From positions 339,077-403,076 of the forward strand of contig NZ_FOYL01000009.1 of the NCBI RefSeq assembly GCF_900115955.1: a stretch of 64,000 nt of DNA. The letters are read 5' to 3'. The stretch's first letter is position 1, and the number at the start of each line of letters is the position of its first letter. Below are positions 24,373 to 32,700 of the stretch, one piece after another. Below the pieces are notes generated by a model that ran no database searches, was not told where the DNA came from, and worked only from the letters and a program-made list of their open reading frames with translations. A program made the translations under genes and the position numbers. The DNA is from Lentzea waywayandensis. GTDB taxonomy: Bacteria; Actinomycetota; Actinomycetes; Mycobacteriales; Pseudonocardiaceae.

Positions 24373-25191
24373 ATGGTCAGAAGTGGACAGGTCGCGCAGT
24401 TCGGCTTCAGCAACCCCGACCGCGGGCAGCTGGGCCTGGAAGCGCTCGACCTCGGCGTGCTCCGCCGCAGGCTCACCGAGGACACGCTGACGAAGGTGCA
24501 CCGCACCGACTTCCACCAGCTGTTCCTGTTCACCGCGGGCACCGGCACCACCATGGTCGATTTCGTGGACCACCCGTGCTCGCCCGGCACGCTCCTGCAC
24601 GTCAGCCCCGGCCGCGTGCTCCGCCTGCCGACGGGCGCGGCGGAAGCGTTCATGGTGCTTTTCACCCCGGCGTTCCCACCTCTGGCGCTCAGCCCGTTCG
24701 GACCGGTGCGGCACCTGGTCCCCAAGGCGGAACTGGCGGTCTTCAGCCGCGCCGTGCAGGAACTCAGGCAGGAGTACCGCCGCAACCTGCTCACCAACGA
24801 ACCGGTCGACCTGCTCCGCCAGTTGCTCGGCGCGTTGCTGCTGCGCGTGGCCCGCCTGCCCGGTTCCGTTGCGGGGCAGGGCGACGCTCGGTTCGAACGC
24901 TTCCAGCAGGAGTTGGAACGCTCGTTCGCGTCCACGCGCAACGCCGCCGAGTACGCGGCCCGCATCGGCTACTCGACGCGCAGCCTCAACCGCATCTGCC
25001 TGGCCGCGACGGGCCGGTCCGCGAAGGCGTTGATCGACGCCCGCGTGACACTGGAGGCCAAACGGCTGCTGGTGCACACCGATCTGTCGTCGGCGGCGAT
25101 CGGGCACCGGCTCGGGTTCAGCGAGGCCACGAACTTCACGAAGTTCTTCGCCCGCGAGACGGGTGTGTCACCCGGCGCGTTCCGCGAGTAG
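24373..25191 (+). CDS. AraC-family transcriptional regulator
   Basis: The 272-residue regulator has an N-terminal cupin-like sensing domain (about 1-150, with HRTDFHQLFLFTAGTGTTMVDF). A C-terminal double helix-turn-helix (about 175-272) reads AAEYAARIGYSTRSLNRICLAATGRSAKALIDARVTLEAKRLL and IGHRLGFSEATNFTKFFARETGVSPGAFRE. The ATG at 24373 was chosen because the in-frame upstream extension is not conserved in character and overlaps the divergent gene. The 55-base gap to the tandem SnoaL gene suggests a regulator-target pair. Its 3' end overlaps the convergent broken phosphotransferase by 24 bases. Confidence 0.87.
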   Translation: MVRSGQVAQFGFSNPDRGQLGLEALDLGVLRRRLTEDTLTKVHRTDFHQLFLFTAGTGTTMVDFVDHPCSPGTLLHVSPGRVLRLPTGAAEAFMVLFTPAFPPLALSPFGPVRHLVPKAELAVFSRAVQELRQEYRRNLLTNEPVDLLRQLLGALLLRVARLPGSVAGQGDARFERFQQELERSFASTRNAAEYAARIGYSTRSLNRICLAATGRSAKALIDARVTLEAKRLLVHTDLSSAAIGHRLGFSEATNFTKFFARETGVSPGAFRE

Positions 25192-25798
25192 CTGACCGAG
25201 GGCGGGGCGGGCGATACCGGCGACGAACGGGTTGCTGTCGCCTCGGCGGGCGAGGGCGAGCACCGAGAGTTCCATCGCCCAGCCTCGCGCGCACACCCAG
25301 GTGGCGTCGTCGAACTCGGTGAGCTCGCGCCGGAACTGCCTGCTGCCTCGTTCGTCGAGGAACAGCCACGCGGTCATGAGGTCGCCCGCCGGATCACCGG
25401 CGGCAGCGCAGCCCCAGTCGATCACGCCGGTCAGCTCGCCATCGACGAACAGCAGGTTTCCCCGGTGGAGGTCGGCGTGCACCCAGCGGAGCGGCCGGTG
25501 CCGGCGCGGGGCGCTGACCGCGTCCTCCCAGATGGCGGTGAGCCGCGGGTCGCCGCCGAGCTTCGCGATCGCCCAGCGCACACCCGTGTCGCTGACGGAG
25601 ATGTCGTGGCGGCCGCGGTAGGTGGTCCACGGTTCGCCCGTGGTGTCGACCTTCTGCAACGCCAGGAGCACCTCGGCCAGACGTGCCCCGGTGTGCGCTG
25701 TGGCTCAACTCGGTGAGTTCGAGGCCGTGCCAGCGCGGGAACTGACTGCGGATCAGCCCGTCCACAAGGGACACGTCGATCCGCGTCAGTCGTCCCAC
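25168..25798 (-). pseudogene. Broken duplicate of the neighbouring phosphotransferase-like gene
   Basis: The beginning (25798 downward) reads IDVSLVDGLIRSQFPRWHGLELTELSHS. This matches the start of the intact neighbour (DVSLVDELVRTQFPRWHGLPIREVAHG) but stops matching just before the GTSNALYR nucleotide-binding segment. After a gap of roughly 80 codons and a change of frame near 25690, the sequence resumes as LLALQKVDTTGEPWTTYRGR. It then runs on through the intact catalytic loop VHADLHRGNLLFVDGELTGVIDWG to the C-terminus at 25168. The N-lobe is thus deleted and the two parts are out of frame. It is a tandem duplication relic; the downstream part alone could encode 167 residues but lacks the ATP-binding half. 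Confidence 0.8.
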
Positions 25799-26658
25799 CC
25801 CGGGCAGAGCTGGTCGAGGGTGCGGCTCGCGATACCGGCGAGGAACTTGTTGGTGTCGCGGTAGTACGGGAGCGCGAGGACGGCGAGGTGCAACGCCCAG
25901 CCCTTCGCACGCGTCCAGATGGCGTCGTCGAACTCGGCGAGTTCGCGCCGGAACTGCTTGCGACCACGTTCGTCCAGGTAGAGCCAGGCCGTCATGAGGT
26001 CCGCCGCCGGATCACCGACGCCCGCGCTGCCCCAGTCGATCACGCCGGTCAGCTCGCCGTCGCGGAAGAGCAGGTTGCCGACGTGCAGGTCGGCGTGCAG
26101 CCAGCGGCCGGGCCGGTCCCAGCTCGGGGCGTTCAGCGCGTCCTCCCAGATGGTGACGAGCCTTGGATCGCCGCCGACCTGCGCGATGCAGGTGCGGACG
26201 GGGTCGTCGTGGTCGGAACCGTCCACCAGGCCGCGACCGGTGGTCCACGGTCGTCCGGTCGCGTCGATCTCGTGCAGTGCGCGAATGAAGGCCGCGAGCC
26301 GTGACGGGGTGTCCTCGCCGACGTCCTCGATCGAGGCGGTCTCGCCGTCGAGCCAGCGCACCACCGACCACTGGTACGGGTAGCTCTCCGCCGGTTCGCC
26401 CAGCGCGACCGGTTCCGGCACCGCGACCGGCACGTGCGGCGCGACCAGCGGAACGATGTCGGCTTCCTTGCCCGCCGCGTCCTTGGCCCACTCGCGGCGC
26501 GGCAACCGCACCGCCAGGTCGTCGCCCAGCCGGTACAGGGCGTTGCTGGTGCCGCCGTGGGCGACCTCGCGGATCGGCAACCCGTGCCAGCGCGGGAACT
26601 GCGTGCGGACCAGTTCATCCACAAGGGACACGTCCGTGGCGGTCTCGCCGTCGAGCAT
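25786..26658 (-). CDS. Aminoglycoside phosphotransferase-family (APH) kinase
   Basis: This intact 290-residue small-molecule kinase of the APH/choline-kinase fold includes GTSNALYRLGDDLAVRLPRR as the nucleotide-binding N-lobe. The Brenner catalytic loop is LHADLHVGNLLF, and GVIDWGSAGVGDPAADLM holds the metal-binding Asp. The start ATG at 26658 has a GGGGGAG site. Many actinomycete genomes carry members with unknown natural substrates, and resistance should not be assumed. A broken tandem copy follows directly and overlaps its 3' end by 13 bases. It sits between the sirtuin/macrodomain relics and the modular PKS locus, and there is no sign that it belongs to either. Confidence 0.83.
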   Translation of the reverse strand: MLDGETATDVSLVDELVRTQFPRWHGLPIREVAHGGTSNALYRLGDDLAVRLPRREWAKDAAGKEADIVPLVAPHVPVAVPEPVALGEPAESYPYQWSVVRWLDGETASIEDVGEDTPSRLAAFIRALHEIDATGRPWTTGRGLVDGSDHDDPVRTCIAQVGGDPRLVTIWEDALNAPSWDRPGRWLHADLHVGNLLFRDGELTGVIDWGSAGVGDPAADLMTAWLYLDERGRKQFRRELAEFDDAIWTRAKGWALHLAVLALPYYRDTNKFLAGIASRTLDQLCPGWDD

Positions 26659-26723
26659 CGATCAACTCCCCCAGTGGCCCGGCGCCCCATGCAACACCGA
26701 GCCACTGGCAGGAGCAACTCGTT

Positions 26724-27695
26724 TTAGTGCCGGAAGCAGAGGGTTCCCCACTGGAACCCGGCACCGATCGCGGACATCACGAACACGTCGCCCTTGCGGA
26801 GCTCCCCGAACCGGGAGTGCAGCGCGGTGAACACCCCCGCCGACCCGGTGTTGCCGAGCCGGTCGAGCGTCACCGGTGCCTTGGCGGCCGGGACGCCGAG
26901 CTTCTCGAGCGCGGCGTTGATGATGTTCGCGTTGGCCTGGTGCAGGAAGAAGTGGTCGATCCGCTCGATCGGCACCCCCGCCTTCCCCGCCGCGGTGAGG
27001 ATGCTGTCGGGCAGCCACCTCGTCGCGGTGTCCCAGACCGCCCTGCCGTTCATGGCGAGGAAGTGTTCCCGTCGCGCGACGGTCGTCTCGGTCGTGGGCA
27101 GCCGGGAGCCGCCGGCCTTGATCTGCACGTCGTAGGACAGTTCGGAGCCGAAGTCCCACGACAGCAGGCCGCTGTCGCCGTCGCCGCGGTGCAGCACCGC
27201 CGCCGCGGCCGCGTCACCGAAGAAGATGCGGCTGGTGCGTTCGCGCGGGTCCGTCACGCGGCTGGCGCAGTCAGCCGCGATCACGAGCACCGTGCGGGCG
27301 GCCGAGGACTGGAGCAGGTGTGCCGCGAGCAGCAACGCCTGCACGCCGTTCGCGCACGCGGCCTGCGTGATGTCGAGCGTCAACGCCCGGTGCGCCCCCA
27401 GTGCCTCCTTGACGATCAGCGCCGTGGACGGCAGCGGCTGGTCCCAGGTGTAGGTGGCGACGATGATCACGTCCAGGTCCCGGACGGTCGTCTCGGAACT
27501 CGCGAGCGCGTCCTTCGCCGCGGCGACGCACATGTCCGAGACGGCGCGGTCCGGTGCGAGCCAGCGCCGTTCGCGGATCCCCGTCCGGCTGGTGATCCAC
27601 TCGTCGGAGGTGTCGACCATGCGCGCCAGGTCGTCGTTGGTGACGATCCGTTCGGGCAGGTGGACACCGGTCCCCTTCAACGCCACCGGAATCAC
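26724..27695 (-). CDS. Ketoacyl-ACP synthase III (FabH-like)
   Basis: The 323-residue thiolase-fold enzyme has the complete KSIII triad: Cys114 in ITQAACANGVQAL, His252 in FFLHQANANIINA and Asn282 in GNTGSAG. It could condense an acyl-CoA with malonyl-ACP or, like ChlB3/CerJ-type relatives in antibiotic clusters, move an acyl group between carriers or onto a product. The GTG start at 27695 overlaps the stop of the acyltransferase/ThiF fusion by 4 bases, so the two are cotranslated. They are transcribed divergently from the modular PKS through a shared operator region. Because that PKS has no loading domain, starter supply is an attractive role, but this is inference. Confidence 0.88.
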   Translation of the reverse strand: MIPVALKGTGVHLPERIVTNDDLARMVDTSDEWITSRTGIRERRWLAPDRAVSDMCVAAAKDALASSETTVRDLDVIIVATYTWDQPLPSTALIVKEALGAHRALTLDITQAACANGVQALLLAAHLLQSSAARTVLVIAADCASRVTDPRERTSRIFFGDAAAAAVLHRGDGDSGLLSWDFGSELSYDVQIKAGGSRLPTTETTVARREHFLAMNGRAVWDTATRWLPDSILTAAGKAGVPIERIDHFFLHQANANIINAALEKLGVPAAKAPVTLDRLGNTGSAGVFTALHSRFGELRKGDVFVMSAIGAGFQWGTLCFRH

Positions 27696-29485
27696 ACGGA
27701 GCTCCTGGCGGTGTTGGTGGCGGGCGTGATCAGGTCGGCGAAGTCGACGTAGAACCGGCCGGACACGCACTCGGCGCCGAGCAGGATCCGCCGGGCGGCC
27801 TCGGCGGTGAGCGCGCCGCCGAGCGCCACGCCGGACGCGAGCTGGGGCCAGCTGCTGAGCGTCCTGCCGAGTTCGCCGAACGACGCGCGCAGCTCGGGGC
27901 TGATGCGTTCGGCGTCGACCATGGCGAGGATCAGGTCGACCTTCTGCTGTTTCGACAGGGTTTCGAGCTCGTCGGCGGTGACGTCGCCGATCAGGCCGTG
28001 CAGCAGCGGCCGGTGCGGTTCCTGGTCGAACCGCTCGACGTCGAGCATGCCGCGGTCGTTGCAGTCCATGACGACGGGGATGCCGCGCCGGCGCGCCGCC
28101 TCCCTGGCGGCGATCTTCGCGTACGGGGTGTCGCACTCCTCGACGATCAGGTCCAGACCGTCGGTGAACTCGTCGAGGTTCTGCCGGGTGAGACCGTCGG
28201 TGAAGATCTCGATGTCGAGGTAGGGGTCGATCTCGAACATCTGCCGCGCGGAGATCACGGCCTTGTTGACGCCGAGGTGGTGCACGCCCGCGCGCAGCCG
28301 GTTCAGGTTGGACAGCCCGAACTCGTCGAAGTCCGCGAGCTTGAACCTGCCGCCGATGCCCTCGAGGGCGAACGTGACGGCGGCGCTGTTGCCGACCGAC
28401 AGGCCGATCACGCCGATCCTGCGGCCCAGCAACGACCTCTGCTGCGGGCGTTCGATCTTGCCGCGGTTGCGGTCGGTGCGGACCAGCCGGAACTCCTCGC
28501 GCGGCAACACGTGCACGAGCCGCTGGGACCACGGGTAGAAGACCCAGGTGCCGTACTCCCAGTCGGTGAGGCCGCCGAGCTGCTCGTGCCTGCGTCGGGT
28601 GAGGTCCTCGTGCGGCGGCAGCCACGGTTCGCGGCTGCGGATGAGCTCGTCGATCTGCGCGTCGATCGAGTCGTGGATCTCGCGGACCTGACCGGAGTCC
28701 AGAAGTCGTTGCAGCGCTTCCCGATCGGCCGCGACCGTTGGGGTGAGGAGGACCGGTTGCCAGGCCGTGGTGTCCGCGCCGCCGCGGAGGTTGTGCGGCC
28801 GGCGGTGACTGAGCGCGACGGCGGGAGTGTGCTCGACCGCCGCCAGTTCCGGGAACTCTCCACGCATCCTCGTGACGAGTTCGTGGTATTCACCGGCGCC
28901 CGCCGCGACGTCGTGGAACATGATCACGACGTCCTCGGTGTAGTGCTCGACGTGTCGGCGCGTCCCCTCGACACACCGGAAGCCGAATCGCTCGTGGAAC
29001 AGGTGCTGGCCGTCCTTGGTGCCGGACGTGCCGATCATCGCTTTCGCACCCAACGCATGTGCCGCACCGATTGCGACGGCGTTCAAATAGGCTCCGAGCC
29101 CCAGTTTTCTGGCCCGATGTTCGACCACGAGTCGACTGTGCTCAAACGTTTCTCCGGGCGTGACACCGGCCTCGCGGAGAATTCGTTCAAACCCGGCATC
29201 GCCGAGAAATGCTCTGGACTGGAAGAGCTCACCGGTCGCCGGTGTCGACAGCCTGATGTAGCCGAGAGGCGGCCCACCAGGCTCTTTACGTGCGACGAAG
29301 TGCCAGGCGCCGTAGTCGAGATCCTGATCGTCGACGTGCCGGCCGTCCTCGCTGCGGAACGCCGGTCGACGTCCACGATCAAAGAGCACCCGCGCCCGCA
29401 ACTCGCGGACGGTTTCCACTATCTCATTGCTGACAACCGTGTCGACGGAAGCTAAGAACGCACTCACGTGCCACTGCTGGTTCAT
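27692..29485 (-). CDS. Fusion of GNAT/FeeM-like acyltransferase and ThiF/E1-like adenylyltransferase (Rv1355c-like)
   Basis: The 597-residue protein has two parts. Residues about 1-200 resemble N-acyl amino acid synthase/GNAT enzymes: ETVRELRARVLFDRGRRPAF, YIRLST, EHSRLVVEHRARKLGLGAYL. Residues about 270-597 are a ThiF/MoeB/E1-like Rossmann domain with RRIGVIGLSVGNSAA, LADFDEFGLSNLNRL (Asp386, Asn393, Arg396), Lys408, and IVEECDTPYAK. The CxxC zinc pairs of classical ThiF are absent. The pairing matches mycobacterial Rv1355c (annotated moeY), but that protein carries a further C-terminal nitroreductase domain not present here. Start choice: TTG 29506 has no ribosome site, whereas ATG 29485 has GAGG at good spacing. 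It is cotranslated with KSIII. FeeM-type enzymes take acyl chains from ACP, so transfer of a polyketide or starter acyl to an amine is conceivable. Confidence 0.72.
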   Translation of the reverse strand: MNQQWHVSAFLASVDTVVSNEIVETVRELRARVLFDRGRRPAFRSEDGRHVDDQDLDYGAWHFVARKEPGGPPLGYIRLSTPATGELFQSRAFLGDAGFERILREAGVTPGETFEHSRLVVEHRARKLGLGAYLNAVAIGAAHALGAKAMIGTSGTKDGQHLFHERFGFRCVEGTRRHVEHYTEDVVIMFHDVAAGAGEYHELVTRMRGEFPELAAVEHTPAVALSHRRPHNLRGGADTTAWQPVLLTPTVAADREALQRLLDSGQVREIHDSIDAQIDELIRSREPWLPPHEDLTRRRHEQLGGLTDWEYGTWVFYPWSQRLVHVLPREEFRLVRTDRNRGKIERPQQRSLLGRRIGVIGLSVGNSAAVTFALEGIGGRFKLADFDEFGLSNLNRLRAGVHHLGVNKAVISARQMFEIDPYLDIEIFTDGLTRQNLDEFTDGLDLIVEECDTPYAKIAAREAARRRGIPVVMDCNDRGMLDVERFDQEPHRPLLHGLIGDVTADELETLSKQQKVDLILAMVDAERISPELRASFGELGRTLSSWPQLASGVALGGALTAEAARRILLGAECVSGRFYVDFADLITPATNTARSSV

Positions 29486-29787
29486 CTGACGCGCCACCTC
29501 GAACAATGAGAAGAACGTTGATCGCGCGCACCTTAACTACAGTTGATCTTGATTGAGAAATCAAGATCACTAACGGGTGAACTCCGCTTTCTCATCATGC
29601 GACCGGCACCGGCGTCCCGAACGGCCTCACGCGGATCACGCTGCGTGGTCACGTTCCCAGGCCGCGCCGTGGAAACGTTCTCATCGGGCAGAAGCTGTGG
29701 AATCCACTACTGGTTCGGCTGTTCGAATGTGCCAACGGGGATCGCCTCGGGGAGCACCGCGGGATTCGGACTGACGGAGCGCAGAGC
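29486..29787. promoter_or_regulatory. Shared divergent promoter region of the modular PKS locus with a perfect palindrome
   Basis: No gene is visible in this 302-base gap between divergent transcripts. At 29544-29569 an A/T-rich perfect inverted repeat occurs: arm TGATCTTGATT, spacer GAGA, then the exact reverse complement. It is strikingly AT-rich in a high-GC genome, centrally placed and not followed by a T-run, so an operator is more likely than a terminator. On the minus strand TTGATT followed after about 19 bases by TAGTTA (near 29535) could be a promoter overlapping the operator. The PKS start at 29788 has GGAGCG just upstream. Confidence 0.65.
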
Positions 29788-32700
29788 ATGAGCAACTCCA
29801 GTGAGAAGGTTGTCGAGGCGCTGCGTGCGGCCATGAAGGAGGCCGACCGCCTACGCCGTGCCAACCGGCAACTGGTGGCCGCGGCCAGTGAGCCGGTGGC
29901 GATCATCGGCATGGCCTGCCGCTTCCCCGCCGGAATCACGTCCCCGGAACAGCTCTGGGACCTGGTGTCCACCGGCAGGGACGCGATCACCGGCTTCCCC
30001 GCGGACCGCGGCTGGGACGTGGACTCGTTGCTCGGCAGCGGAGTCGACGCCCGCGGCAACAGCGTGTCGGTGCAGGGCGGCTTCCTGCACGGCCTGGCCG
30101 ACTTCGACCCGGCGTTCTTCGGCATCTCACCGCGCGAGGCGGTGACCATGGACCCGCAGCAACGCCTGCTGCTCGAAGTGTCCTGGGAGGCCCTGGAACG
30201 AGCCGGCCTCGACCCGTCCACTCTGCGCGGCTCCCGCACGGGCGTGTTCGTCGGCACCAACGGCCAGGACTACGAACACCTCCTGATCCGCGGCCTGGAC
30301 AACGCGACCGGCGACGTCGGCACCGGCATCGCCGCCTCCGCCGAGTCCGGCCGGATCTCCTACGCGTTCGGCTTCGAGGGCCCGACCCTGACCGTCGACA
30401 CCGCATGCTCCTCCTCGCTGGTCTCCCTGCACCTGGCCGTGAACGCCCTGCGCGGCGGCGAGTGCACGCTGGCCCTGGCCGGCGGCGTGAACGTCATGTG
30501 CACTCCCGGCTCGCTCGTCGAGTTCTCCCGCCAGGGCGGCCTGGCCCGCGACGGCCGCTGCAAGGCGTTCTCCGACGACGCGGACGGCACCGGCTGGTCC
30601 GAGGGCGTCGGCGTGCTGGCGCTCGCCCGCCTGTCGGATGCCGAGGCTTCGGGTTATCCGGTTCTCGCCGTGGTGCGTGGCTCGGCTGTGAACTCCGACG
30701 GCGCCTCCAACGGCTTCACCGCCCCGAACGGCCGCGCCCAGCAACGGGTCATCCGCGCCGCCCTGGACCGCGCCGGTCTTGGTCCGTCCGATGTGGACGT
30801 CGTGGAGGCCCACGGCACCGGCACCGCGCTGGGCGACCCGATCGAGGCCCGCAGCCTGCTGGCCGTGTACGGAGCGGACCGGCCTTCGCCGCTGCTACTG
30901 GGTTCGGTGAAGTCGAACATCGGCCACACCCAGGCCGCCGCCGGTGTCGCGGGCATCATCAAGATGGTCCAGGCGATGCAGCACGGCGTCGTGCCCGCGA
31001 CTCTGCACGTGTCCCGGCCTTCCACGCACGTCGACTGGTCCGCCGGTGACGTCTCCCTGGTGACCACGGCACGCTCCTGGCCGGAGTCTGATCGCGCGCG
31101 GCGTGCCGCCGTGTCGTCGTTCGGCGTGTCGGGCACCAACGCGCACGTGATCATCGAGGCCGCTCCGAGCGTTCCGGAATTGTCAGACCAGCCTGAGATG
31201 ATTGGGATGGGGGGCGTTTCCCCCCAGGGGGCCAGCCAATCCGAATCGATTCCGGTCCGCGTGCCGCTCGTCGTCTCAGCCAAGTCCGAAGCCTCCCTGC
31301 GAGCCCAGATCGACCGCATCCGCACCCACCCCGGCGACCCGCGCGACATCGGCCACTCCCTCGTCACCACCCGCACACTCTTCGAACACCGCGCCGTCCT
31401 CCTAGCCGACACCGAGATCACCGGCCAGGCCAAGCGCACCGAGCTCGCGATGCTGTTCACCGGCCAAGGCGCCCAACGCCTCGGCATGGGCAGGCAACTG
31501 CACGCCCGCTACCCCGTGTTCGCAGAGGCCTTCGACGCCTGCACCACCCCCGAACTCAGACAGATCATCTGGGGCGACGACGAGGACCTGCTCAACCAGA
31601 CCGGCAACGCCCAACCGGCGCTGTTCGCGTTCGAAGTGGCCCTCTACCGCCTCCTTCAGCACTTCGGCGTCGAACCGGCCCACCTCGCCGGCCACTCCAT
31701 CGGCGAGATCGCCGCCGCGCACGTCGCCGGCGTCCTCAGCCTCGAGGACGCCAGGACCCTCGTCACCGAACGCGCCCGCCTCATGCAGGCCCTCCCGCGC
31801 ACCGGCGCGATGGTCGCCGTCCAAGCCTCCGAAGCCGACGTCACGCCCCACCTCACCGGCAACGTCAGCATCGCCGCCGTCAACGGCCCCACCTCCGTCG
31901 TCATCGCCGGTGAGGAAGGCCCGACCCTCGAACTCGCCCAGCGCTGGAAGCACAAGCGACTCCGCGTCTCGCACGCGTTCCACAGCCCGCTGATGGAACC
32001 GATGCTCGCCGACTTCCGCGAAGCCATCAGCACGCTCACCTTCCACCAGCCGCAGATCCCCGTCCACGGTGCCGACGTCACCGACCCCGAGTACTGGGTG
32101 CGGCACGTCCGCGACACGGTCCGCTTCCACGACAACGTCCAAGCCCTGCAAGGCAGGACGTTCCTCGAGGTCGGTCCGGACGGCGTCCTCGCCGCACTGG
32201 TCGAGGACGCCATCCCGACGATCCGCAGGGACCGCGACGAGGTCGAGGCGTTCCAGACAGCGCTGGCCCGCCTGCACGTCGGCGGCACGCGAGTCGACTG
32301 GCTGCCCTGCTACCCCGGCGGCCGGCGCGTCGACCTGCCCACCTACGCGTTCGAGCACGCGCCGTACTGGCCGTCGGTCTCGGTCAGCGCGGGCGACGCC
32401 ACCGGGCTCGGCCTCTCCCCCGCCGGGCACCCGCTGCTCGGCGCGGCCATGACCGTCGCCGGGTCGGGCGAACTGATCCTCACCGGCACGCTGTCCGGCG
32501 CGCAGTGGCCCGTCTTCCCCACCGCCGGGTTCGTCGAGCTGGCACTGAAAGCGGCCGATCTCACCGACCACAGCGCCGTCGAGGAGCTCACCACGATCGA
32601 GCCGTTGCTCCTACCGGGCAACGGTTCCGTGCAGGTCCAGCTCCACGTCGGCACCGACGGCCGTTTCACTCTGCATTCCCGGGCCGACCAGCAGGAGTGG

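Noticed and set aside
25786..26658. Self-resistance gene for an aminoglycoside-like product
   Set aside because: No aminoglycoside biosynthetic genes are present, and APH-fold kinases with other substrates are widespread. The resistance label is not supported.
29788..29890. Possible loading domain at the start of the modular PKS
   Set aside because: Only about 33 coiled-coil-like residues precede the first KS, and that KS has the normal catalytic Cys, so neither a loading AT-ACP nor a KSQ is present.
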